NCBI RefSeq assembly: GCF_000143415.4
Contig: NW_003314362.1
Coordinates: 319,135 to 383,134 of the forward strand
Length of the DNA: 64,000 nucleotides
Reading direction: 5' to 3'
Origin: Selaginella moellendorffii
Taxonomy: Eukaryota; Streptophyta; Lycopodiopsida; Selaginellales; Selaginellaceae
Shown: positions 29,575 through 39,732 of the stretch, in pieces
How positions within the stretch are numbered: the stretch's first letter is position 1
Layout of the letters: every line of letters starts with the position of its first letter
The notes under the pieces: model-generated
Told to the model about the DNA's origin: nothing
The model's input: the letters and a program-made list of their open reading frames with translations, nothing else
The model's database searches: none
Program-made: the position numbers and the translations under genes

Positions 29575-31239
29575 TGTAAGCGACTAATTTTTCTTTTTTA
29601 CTTTAGTCACTTAACTGCACCTTCAACCACTTGGAGGAGTCTCATTCACAACCTCCATAAGTCCCAGTTAGGACTTGGGGCTTGCCAGCCCTGAGAATGG
29701 CATCCATGCCACTCAACCTTTGCATTTGGTCCAAGTGCTCCACGTGTCCGATCCCATGACCGACACCCCAAGGTACCACCGACATACCAGCCTGTTATGC
29801 TAGGCCATGCCCATTCACCTTGGTCACACCGGTGGTCTAACGCCACCTACATCATAATCCCGTCTCTCAAAGACTGGGCCATCCATCCATGAGCAATCAT
29901 CCTAGATCTACTCCTTAGCATCCTTATGATGCCCGCAGACATGGGGAGTAGCCTTCCCCAACAACTCTTTTCCAGTCCCCACCAAGTCCCTTTTAGTCCA
30001 TGACCGTGTTCGCCAACACTGCCACTGGATCAAGGCCTGCAGGCCTGACCGCGAAGTCCCACTATCCTTTGGGACTTCCTCACCATGTGACCGTATCCTT
30101 GGTCACTACATTAGAGGCCTACTCCTCTTCCCTTTCACCGTTTGGGACTTTGGGACAACATTTCGGAACACCGTGGCCTTACGCAAACCTCATGGGTACT
30201 CTCCCCACCTTTTGCCTTTAGGTGCTCTAGCCATGGGCTTAGAGCGAGGTTCCGTTGAGCCACGACAGGTATCCAAGTAGGTAGTGCCACCCACACTTGG
30301 ATTGGGAGTATCGGCCAGTCGATCTCCCGGGGGAACTAGAGCCGGCTTTTGAACACTTCACCAAGCTACCCCGCTTGTCGGTCCGTGTTCACTCTAGTCT
30401 TGGACTTCCCAATGGGCAGCTCATCACCCAACACTGGGTCTGGCCTTCCTGGGCCAAACTAGCCTTTCCTGGCCAAACTGGCTCCACTGCAGTCCTCCCC
30501 CTAATATACTTTTGGAGCTCACCAAACCCCCCAGGGTCTGGGAGACGAACGCTTTGGGCTTTCACCCTCTCAGACTTGAACTCGGACTCGGACTTGGACT
30601 CGGACTCGGACTCGGATTCGGACTCGGACTCGGACTTGGGCTCGGTCTCAGCCTCGGCCTCGGTCTCGGTCTCGGTCCCGGTCTCGGTCCCGGTCTCGGT
30701 CTCAGTCTCGGTCCCGGTCTCGGTCTCGGTCTCGGTCCTGGTCCCGGTCTCGGTCCCGGTCTCGGTCTCGGTCTCGACTTCGGACTCCATCTTGGGTCCA
30801 TCTCGGACTCTATCTTGGACTCCATCTCGTGTCCATCTCGGACTCCATCTCGGGTCCACCTTGGACTCCATCTCAGACTCCATCTCGGACTCCATCTCCA
30901 GTCTATTTCGGACTCCATCTTGGACTCCATCTCGGGGTCCTTCTCGGACTCCACTTTGGACTCCAACTCGGGTCCATCTCGGACTCCACTTCGGACCCCA
31001 ACTCGGACACTTCCACGTGTCATGTGTTGGTCCTTTTGGGTCCCTTTTTGGAACCTCGCTTATTGCTCGCTTCGTGCTCGTTCCTTGAGCACTTCGTTGG
31101 GAGTTCCACTCCCGCTCTCAACCTTTTAAGTCGGAGCTTTTAGTCCAAACGTGTTACACTCGTTTGGTTTTCGCTTTGGCCACCACCACATGGCACACTT
31201 CCGGCTCCACTTTGGGGCCTAGGGATTTCGTGTCTCACA
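29575..31239 (-). mobile_element. Solo LTR of the LARD-like family
   Basis: 1665 bp from TGTAAGCGAC to TCTCACA, flanked by a perfect 5-bp duplication CCTAT (29570-29574 and 31240-31244). It is the reverse complement of the LTRs at 53794-55537 and 59626-61436, including the GA/GT-rich minisatellite (here about 30575-31010). There is no internal region, so it formed by LTR-LTR recombination. Confidence 0.93.
30575..31010. repeat. Minisatellite inside the solo LTR
   Basis: Tandem 6-bp-based units (GGACTC, GGTCTC) grading into longer 18-36-bp units built from 'GGACTCCATCTCG'. All frames stay open because units are multiples of three without stops; the long frames here are not genes. Confidence 0.9.
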
Positions 31240-31299
31240 CCTATATACCCTTGCAAAAAACATTGTTATAAATTATCATGGACATGTGGGCCCCAATCT

Positions 31300-31412
31300 T
31301 GAAACGAACAAGCGAGCAAACCTTAGGCCAACCTCCCAACCCTTAAGGCGTTACAGCCTTATATTCCACAAGCCATAGAATATTTTAAAAATAATCCTAT
31401 GGTTTCATGTCA
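31300..31412 (-). mobile_element. Solo LTR of the 112-bp-LTR Ty3 family
   Basis: 113 bp from TGAAACGAAC to TTCATGTCA, matching the LTRs at 52214-52325 and 63834-63945. Flanked by a perfect 5-bp duplication AATCT (31295-31299 and 31413-31417). Confidence 0.93.
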
Positions 31413-31417
31413 AATCT

Positions 31418-32090
31418 TGCTTGGCATACAATACACCCTTAGCCCTCACAGAAATCATTAATTATGGCATTGGACCAGACAAGGGCTAGAAATGTACACC
31501 ATCCAGCATGACATTTTTTTTTTTGCAAAGGTTTTTTGCAAGGGTATGCATGTCCTCAAGAACTGGATGCAATTGACAAGTATGTACATACCCTAGCAAA
31601 AAATAAAAATAAAAAATTTGTGAATGGTCAAGGACATGGGTGGTCCCCAATTTTGACAACCTCAAGAGGTCAAATTCAGCTTCATTGTTGAGATTGCAAG
31701 ATCATAGCTACCAACCTACATACCCTTGCAAAAAACATTGTCATAAATTATTAAGGACATGGGCGTAGAGCTGCTACAAGTGGGCCCCAATCTCACTTAT
31801 AAGAAATGATGGTGAAACATCACTTTCTTATCACTTTAGGGTGTCCTGACAAATACTAATGGTTGCCTCTGGCATAATTAATTATTTCTAAATCATTAAT
31901 TATGGCATCTAGGTCCAGACAAGGGCTAGAACTGTACACCAACCTATGTGGTCCAGCATGACATCTTTTTATTTTTTGCAAGGGTTTTTTGCAAGGGTAC
32001 GTACGTCGTCAATAGCTGGAATGACCGCTCTGCCCTTGACGAGTACATGCAAAACAAATGTGTCATGAATGATCAAGGACATGAGCTTAA
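31418..32090. repeat. Repeat cluster upstream of member 2
   Basis: More copies of the units at 28960-29574. A block of about 200 bp occurs twice here in direct orientation (around 31440-31640 and 31870-32080), sharing 'CATTAATTATGGCAT' and 'CAGACAAGGGCTAGAA'. Confidence 0.7.
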
Positions 32091-32248
32091 AGAATGACGG
32101 TGCATGCTATAAGCATGCCTAGAGTATACCAATGCAATTTTGTTTTCAGTCTCTGCAAATGGACTCACTTTTATTATGCAGCACAGATCTGGCTGTTGAT
32201 AATGTCACATGTTCAAAGTTGACATACTACCAAATTCTGAGCTCCAGC

Positions 32249-32254
32249 TATAAA
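32249..32254 (+). promoter_or_regulatory. Possible TATA box of member 2
   Basis: CTATAAAG context about 225 bp upstream of the chosen Met; a 5' UTR intron is possible, since GCAG acceptors occur near 32380 and 32408. Confidence 0.35.
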
Positions 32255-32477
32255 GATCCCAGTGATCCATCACAGTTAACACCAAGGCCTGTTATTTGAT
32301 CTCCTTTCACGTCCAGCAATTGTGTGTTCAGTCTTTCTTTCCCCTCTCAAACCTTATTCTCACAAGTGTGCTTCTGCAGGTAGATCTTGAACAATTCCCT
32401 CTTTGCAGGAGAGCAACTCTTCTATTGACTTTCTTCTCTTTCTCAGTCAAGCTCGAGCAGGCCACAAGAGCAGAACA

Positions 32478-33317
32478 ATGGGAAGCCTACCACAGCTTCT
32501 CAGTGAGGACGAGGCTCGACACAACCTACAGGTTTTCACTAAGTCTGCCATGATTTCAAAAGCTCGCAGCTACATCCGCTCATCTCAACCCCTGTCAGTA
32601 GTGATAGAAGTACCGACAAATAATGACATTGTTGCACCTGGGGCCGAAGTTGTGAATGGTCCTGATGACACTGCGTCGTCACAGCTGGAGTTCTACAGAA
32701 ACCCCAAGTACCACACTGACGTCCTTGCCACCTTTATTGCCACAGCGATGTCTATTGCTAAATATGTTCCACTACTGACGGAGCTTACAGACCAGGCCAA
32801 CAAACAATCGGAGGATTTTGCCAAATTCCTCCAGATCCTGGTGTCCACTTTCCCGCAGTATGTTAAGTTTGCAGGAGCAAGCAGCATCGCCATCGAGAAC
32901 AAGTCAAGTTATAATCAGTTACTGTCAACGGTGCATGACTTCATACAGGAGACTGCTATTGACCCGTCTAAAGCTGGTGCGGGCGTGATCCAAATGATCA
33001 AGAATGCAACCCATGCCATGGATTCTACAGTAGAAGGCAGCTACAGGCGTTCACTCTATACTTCATATTCTTTCCAGGGCCGTGCTCGCAATCCCCAAAC
33101 GACAATGTACTGGAGTAGTGTCAACTTGGAGAGGAACCGCAGCGGCAAGACTACGTGTGTGTCTGCTGAGCTGAAGATCGTCCGCTTTACCGTTGAGGTC
33201 ATCAGTAATTCCGTGATTGCTGATGCTCATATCCTGGCAGAGGCAAAGGGCCGGGCAGCCCAGGAGATTGCGGATATCATAAATGGACATATAAATCCGT
33301 CCAAGGACAATCATTAG
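32478..33317 (+). CDS. Paralogous protein of uncertain family, member 2 (279 aa)
   Basis: Intron-less coding frame, divergent from member 1 (28055-28852), to which it is clearly related over the whole length. Start MGSLPQLL is preferred over the upstream in-frame Met at 32403, because similarity to member 1 begins here and the intervening residues look like translated UTR. Shared landmarks: 'VLATF', 'FPQYVKF', 'SLYTSYSF', 'TMYWSSV' and the C-terminal 'EIADIINGHI'. It ends with a hydrophilic tail SKDNH not present in member 1. The CytB-like fold suggestion given for member 1 applies with the same caution. No transmembrane segment or signal peptide is evident. Confidence 0.75.
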   Translation: MGSLPQLLSEDEARHNLQVFTKSAMISKARSYIRSSQPLSVVIEVPTNNDIVAPGAEVVNGPDDTASSQLEFYRNPKYHTDVLATFIATAMSIAKYVPLLTELTDQANKQSEDFAKFLQILVSTFPQYVKFAGASSIAIENKSSYNQLLSTVHDFIQETAIDPSKAGAGVIQMIKNATHAMDSTVEGSYRRSLYTSYSFQGRARNPQTTMYWSSVNLERNRSGKTTCVSAELKIVRFTVEVISNSVIADAHILAEAKGRAAQEIADIINGHINPSKDNH

Positions 33318-33769
33318 AGAGCTCTGTTGGGGCCGTAAGCCAAATGATAATGAATGGAAATTTGCTCTAAGTATATAGGTATATGGGAAGTATGTAAAAG
33401 GAAAATTGGTAATAAAAAAGTCCATAAATATTATTAGATGCAGTGATTAAAAAATTAATTAAGAGATCCATAAATATTTAAGTTACAAAGGTGTGAGTGG
33501 GTGACCACTCCAAGGTGGATTATAGTTTCAACACAAGCTTTATCATAGTGGATACTCTACAAGGTTGTTGCACAGTTTGTTGAAGCAGGACAATATTGCT
33601 TCCCTCTGCTCTTCTTGGCATAAAAACTTTTTGGACCAATATTCAGTTTATTTAGCATTTTACCAGGAAACTTTACATGTAATTTTCTCTCCCTTATTAA
33701 ATTTGCCATCGTTAAATAATAGGTAAAGCATTAAATTAGTGGCCACCAGATTATTTGGGTATGATATGT
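33318..33769. other. Intergenic, nothing recognised
   Basis: AT-rich sequence downstream of member 2, without coding signal or clear repeat. Confidence 0.45.
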
Positions 33770-34345
33770 TGTTTCTCAAACTCATCCATAGTAAACACAT
33801 GTGGTTTTTTATTTGCAACGCAAGACTCTTCAAGCTAATTCCACCACTGAAGACTCGTATCTCGCAAAACCATTGGAATAACCACTAAAGCCTTTGCATC
33901 TAGAGCTCTTTAGGCAGCCAAAAACTTCTTCACATCAGCTAGTCAAGCTAAACATTTATCCACACCACCATCACTGAAAAAATTACAATCATAAGTCAAT
34001 CCACTAAAGAAGGCTTCCTTAAAGCACCACCACCACTGGCCTTGAGTACCTCAACACACTCTACCATTGTAACCATCATGCCATGCATCTCCTTTTGCGT
34101 CTCTTTTGGTCAAAATTGGTACATAACAACCTTCCTTTCAGATTCCGAGGTGGAGAGTGAGGTGCATATGCCATGACCCTTAGGCAATAGTGTTTCTTCC
34201 CAAGGTCCCAAAGTGTGCAACACACCTAAAGACTCGGGATGTTAAAGTGGTCTATGAACAAGTTTTGTGGAACCTTGGGAAGTTAGGATCCTAGAGGCTT
34301 GGAATGTTTGGTTTGCTTGTGCATGAGAGGCTTCAATACCAAATT
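33770..34345 (-). pseudogene. Gag relic of a Ty3 element (minus orientation)
   Basis: Minus strand reads a decayed Gag with 'GGVDKCLA-stop-LADVKKFLAA' and 'VVIPMVLRDTSLQWW', matching the Ty3 Gag pattern (G-x-x-D..W-L-x-x-x-E-x-F ... L-x-x-x-A-x-x-W-W). At 34331-34340 AATACCAAAT is the plus-strand view of an initiator-Met primer-binding site, followed by an LTR end (TGTAAACC from 34337), so the gag lies directly beside a 5' LTR. Stops prevent function. Confidence 0.65.
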
Positions 34346-34789
34346 GTAAACCATAAATTTTTTCAAGCAAATTATTGACTCATTTCTATCCTTAATTCTA
34401 GCAAAGAATAAAAGCAGATCACTAAGTGATAGCTATGCCAGAGCAAAACCCTTCCCAGAAACTTAGGACTTAAAGTTCAATTACATTTCCCATCGATCCA
34501 CCACCTTCACTTTAGCTATAGATAAGATCCCTTTGCCAAGGTCCACTTCTAGGTACCACTGTCTACTGGATCCTTACTCGCTTAGCTAGTTATTACATAC
34601 ATACAAGAGTGTTAGCCATTTCTCAGTAATTTCCTCAATTGCTCTCCCAAACCCATACTATAGTGGAGGACAAGCCTCCTATGGAACAAGAACCGATGGA
34701 GGAACCTATGGATGAGGTTTTGGTACTGGAGGAGGATCCTAGTGAGGAGACTTCTAGGCAAGAATTGAGTGGTGAGGCTCCTTCCTCCA

Positions 34790-35051
34790 TTGGTATCAAA
34801 GGGAGGTTGGTTGTGATGGCTGACCAATAGAAATGCTAGAATCCTAATGACGAAGGTGGTCACAATAGTGGAACTAATGAAGCTACAGAGGTTTGGATTA
34901 CCCATGATGTTTTGTATAAGCTGCAAGCCCTCAACAAAAATTAGCAAGAGATGCAAGAGAAGATGCATGGCATAATAACTATGATGGGAGAGTGTGTTGA
35001 GATACTCAAGGTTGGTGGTGGTGGTGCTTCAAGGAAGTCTTCTTTGGTGGA
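34790..35051 (+). pseudogene. Gag N-terminal relic of the same family (plus orientation)
   Basis: Begins at TTGGTATCAAAGGG (primer-binding site, about 34791-34804) after an LTR-like end CTCCA. The translation includes 'QEMQEKMHGIITMMGECVEI' and 'GGGASRKSSLVD', matching the N-terminal part of the minus-strand gag at 33770-34345. It is cut off at 35051 by the LTR starting at 35052. Two stops lie in the first 40 codons. Confidence 0.65.
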
Positions 35052-35561
35052 TGTAGCACATGTGGTTTTCACCCTTTATCCTATACTATAGGATAATTAT
35101 GAAGTGGACCGTAAACCCTTTATATGCTACATATCATATACCACATGTCTAAAGATAGTGGAGTAGAATTTGAGTTTCAAGGCCTTGGGGCCACTGAATG
35201 AAAGAATGGAGCCAAACTTCCAAAGTTAACCAAGGAACGAAAGAACTGAAACACGGTGCAACTCTTGAGCGTTCAACCTAAAAAGTAAAGGGACAAGAGT
35301 ATGGAGCGATATAAGAACAGTCCTAAAGTATCTAATATTCCAATGCTAGGACCAACATACAAAACGAAGCTAAACAGAGTCTAGCGCTATTTTAGCATAC
35401 TGATGGCCTAACACGAGGATATGGGTACCATGGTATGAAACTTGGGCTTAGACCCAAGCCAAATGCAGAACAAAGACATGCATGCAAGTAGGAGTTAAAC
35501 TATACCTCACGTTGGTCAGCCACACTTAATCTACCCACTATCCTTATTATACATTTGGAAC
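35052..35561 (-). repeat. Older LTR of the TGTAGC...GCGACA family, left part
   Basis: Starts TGTAGCACATG and is homologous to the LTR at 35562-36705, but heavily mutated by transitions. Its sequence stops at GGAAC (35557-35561), the insertion site of the younger element, and resumes at 46651. Confidence 0.8.
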
Positions 35562-36705
35562 TGTAGCACATGTGGTTTTGACCCTTTATCCTATGGTGAT
35601 TTACCATAGGATAACACCACGGAGTGGAACCTAAACCCTCTTTGTGCCATGTGACAGGTGCCACGTGTCACATACCACGTGTCCATGCCACGTGTCCATA
35701 GGAACCCGAGGTTCAGGGCCTTGGGGCCACTGAACGAAGGAACGGTGCCAAACTCCCAAGCACGAAGCCAAGGAGTGACGGAACCGAACCACGGAGCAAC
35801 TCCTGAGCATGTAGCCCAAAGAGCGAAAGGACAGGAGCCCGGAGCGACTTGGAACAGTCCTAGAGTAACCAGCATCCCAATGCCAGGACTAGCATGCAAA
35901 ACGGAGCCAAACGGAGTCTAGCGCTATTTCGGCATACCGGTGGCCTAACGTGAGGACATGGGTACTCCACTAGCTAGCATGGAATGGAACTTGGGCTTAG
36001 ACCCAAAACAAGGACAGGCACGCAAGCGGAAGCTAGATTATGCCTCAGGTTGGTCGGCTATGCCCGACCTACCCACTATCCCTACTATACATTTGGAACC
36101 CCCCACAGCCCTTCCCCCCCTCCTTGAGGAACACACGCTTTGGGCTTTCACCCCAAGCCTCCCTTAGTATCAGGAGTTAGTCTCTGGAACAAGCTCGAAA
36201 CTTACTAAATATGGAATGACGCTAGATTGTGAATTTGGACACGGGACGAACACCATTGTGTTCAGGCCGATCTCTACATTTCGTAGATATGCCAAATGAG
36301 CAAATCTGGACACTTTCCATAAATAGTAGTTGGGACCGAAATGAGACTAACACAAAGGGCATGATAGCGAGGGTGTTTGGCAGACACAGTAAGCTATCAT
36401 CTAGCGATATTGAGGGACCAAGCTCAATATCGCGGGGGTTCCCAACACTAGCAAGTGCAAGCCAACATCATGAGTTTCTCATCACCGTGTCAAGTTTGCT
36501 TGACTAAATGACAACTTAGGATTTCCTTCCTTAGTGCCCTTCCAGTCTAAGTGCACATGTGATGACCAGTTTCTCAACTAGCTTAGGCAGAGACTGATAA
36601 CAGGTCCAGTAATACCGACCTCTTGCCATCGTGGTAGTAAGGTAAGAGTGTCCGTAAGGATTGGTCGACAGGTAGTTTTCAATACCCGAAGTCACATTCG
36701 CGACA
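35562..36705 (-). repeat. 3' LTR of element 35562-46650
   Basis: 1144 bp; includes an inverted repeat TCCTATGG...CCATAGGA near its left end and a run of C near 36112. Confidence 0.9.
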
Positions 36706-39700
36706 CTCTCCTGCATACTCGAGTCTAGAATACCGCCAAGGAAACAACTCCAGAAAAAGTTCACGGTACTTACACTATGTGAGAAATGCACTAACTTAAA
36801 TGAGTTAGGGGTAACCTCTTTGTCTAACGCGGATGCGCTACCAGCTCAGACACCTTCCGGCCGTCGCCGACAAGGAAATGACCAACGGAGTGAGCCACCC
36901 TTGCTGCTCTGGTTGTCATCTAGCTTACAAAAGTGTGATATGCCCTGCCCATAGAGACATAGAGAGAGGAGCCAGGGGCCCCAACCCTTCTGAGCAAAAA
37001 AACCAAACCCGTCAGTAAGGTTTAGATAGACTACTGTAAACATGCAATTAGAGTTGTTTACACGGTCACGCCCGTTCAACGGAATAAGGAATATCGACAA
37101 AGAGGCGGGTTATGTGACCAGTCGACAGTAGCTACCCCATGACTAGAGATTTCACCATGCACACGAAGTCCCGAAGCCAGTCTGCCTATACTGGCCCAAA
37201 CTCAAAGATCAATAGATGGACAATATCAAAGTCATAGACAATGATATCTTAGAGGCTTAATTATCAGTGAGTATATCTTAGAATAGAACACAAAAGTATT
37301 CTAATTAAGTTGTCATCCGATAAACTAGTATTATAGGATAGGAACCACCAAGATCATCATCTTTGGAAACATAGGATGGACCATCCAACAAAGTTCAATA
37401 GCAAGTATATCATTAAGGAAACTCAATGATGAAACTTAACTACCAAAGATGGCAGATAGTATGCGAAACAACTTACTAAAGATAACTCAAAGAACACAAA
37501 GTATCATTGACTAGCAAGTAAGATGCTCGCGAATGTATCACCCGAAGGAAATAACATCTCAATCGATCAGAACTAACTCGAGCAACAATCAACAGAATAG
37601 AATGAATGTGGCAAGTCCAACAAACACTCGTTTATGCCAACTATCACACTAGCTAATCTGAATAGATCCCAATCAACAATACAAAGGAACCAAAGTTGTT
37701 TAAGCAAGTGTCAGCAATATCCTTTTGATGTCTCAAACCCAAGAGACCAATCCAGAGCAAATCACAAAGAACACGTGGTATTGCAAAAAGCCAAAAGCCT
37801 TCAAAGAGAATAACGAACCATCATGAAAGACCATCAATCATCCCATCAATAAAGAGATGCATAATCATCATTGAAGAAAGAATTTACCATCCCAAAGAAC
37901 AGTAACTCAGTTTATTTTAACAATAATCAAGCAAAACTCTTGACAAGGATAATCAACTATCTTAGATGATAGTTAATCATCACCAATGAGTGTTAGATGC
38001 AAAAGCTAACTTCAACATCGAAACTAATGAGCTAAAATGCCTTCCCCAACAACTTCTAACAAATGGAACAATGAGCATAAAACTCAAAGAACCAAAAGCT
38101 CAAAGAAGCTTATAGCCAAGTCGTACCTAATAATGATCACAAGTCTTGCATAACTAATTCCAATGTTAAAGAAGAAATCATGGTACAACCCACAATATCT
38201 TCCTCAATACATCCATAAGCTAAACTTCATAATGCTAAAGTTAATGAAGAGCATGTTTGCATTAATCCAAAAGCCAAACACCATGGAGCTATGCTCAACA
38301 AGTGATCACAAAACGATCCTCCATGAATCCATCTATAGCAAAATGTAACTCACTTCATAACAAGCATAAGAAGAATCATTAATGATTGATATATTCCAAC
38401 TCAAATCCAACAAGGATTCAAACTTTCCAATATCAATCATTAACTCTTCCGCTTGTAGAGTTAGCATAGTCCACGACTGAATCACTTTTCAAGGAAAAGC
38501 CAAAGCTTAACCCCTACTAAATAATCCTGTCTAGAACACAACTAACTCAAACTTGCCATTTAGTTCGTTTGAACGTCAACACAGTTGCTAACTAGCAAAT
38601 GCATGAATGCCAACAACATAAAGCTACAACCAAATCATCAACACTATCTCTATCGAGACTAATGAAACTCAATATCAATCGAGAGAGAGATATCTCATTT
38701 CACTTGAATCTCAACATCAATATTGTCAACGGCAAGGCATCACTTCAATGTCATCAACACCATAACAAAGTTAAACGAAAGCACGAGTGAATCACCACTC
38801 AAAACTCTCTAGCAACTAAGCTAACCAAAGTCGAAGATACTTTACTCAGCATCCGAGACCAATCCTTCAGCAAAACTCAGTTACAGATAACACTTCCTCA
38901 AGGAGTGAATCACCACATCCAAGACTCAATGAAATCCAACACGATAGACTAAATGCAACCAAATGATATTAACAGAGGTAGAATCAACATGCCAACATGG
39001 AAAACCCATGTAAGTCTAACAACACGATCCTCCACAACACCATCCGGTAAAGCAAGCCCATCACTGCTAATTCTTCATCGAGTGAAGCAAGTATCAATAG
39101 TCCTTGACAAAGTCTACAAGCAATCACTAGTTGCAAAGCAACCAACAATCACTCTTCAACTTGCCTTCACAAGATCTAACACTAAACTCATGTCATCAAG
39201 TTATATACTCATCCAACATAAACATAATACCTCAAGTATGAGATAAAGGTTTATGGACAAGCATAACAAAATGACCACTCAAATCCAACTCAACCGCAAT
39301 AAGCTCACTAATGCATTTAGCCACTAGCTCTGAGCATGCCTTGAAGAGGCTAGCTATGCATGATCAACACTAAGCCGAAACTAATATGAAGACCATGAGA
39401 TGAACTCATATCGGTACACAACCTCCACTTGGTCAAAGCTATAGTATGGGTACCAACATCTTAAACTCAAACAACTAAATTGGACATCACTATCCTCAGC
39501 CAAGGCGCAAAGCCACCAAAACCAAGTCAAGATCAGTGAGAGCTCACTACTCTCATAGAGTCTAACAAAGTGCAAGGTGCAACCTGCCACCAAGCATAAC
39601 GCTATAGAAGAAAGGCACAAGGGTCACCCTTCTTAGAAAAGTGCAATAGCCACTTTTCTACACCAACTCCAAACTCTATCCAACTCAATTGCCTTATCCC

Positions 39701-39732
39701 CAAAAGTTAGCATCCCTTTCGGGCCGCATCAT
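36706..39732. other. Non-coding interior of element 35562-46650, left part
   Basis: About 3.0 kb, A-rich on the plus strand. The longest open frame is 97 codons with no domain. The reverse complement of about 38700-39010 is recognisable in decayed form at 47140-47420. Confidence 0.75.

Noticed and set aside
30297-31143. Long overlapping open frames of Asp/Ser, Arg/Thr or Glu/Ser repeats on both strands
   Set aside because: They arise from the stop-free 6-bp-based minisatellite in a solo LTR; the same pattern opens several frames at once on both strands.
38953-39246. 97-codon frame in the LARD-like interior
   Set aside because: Rich in Ser, Thr, Gln without pattern; its decayed homologue at 46979-48260 does not preserve any frame.
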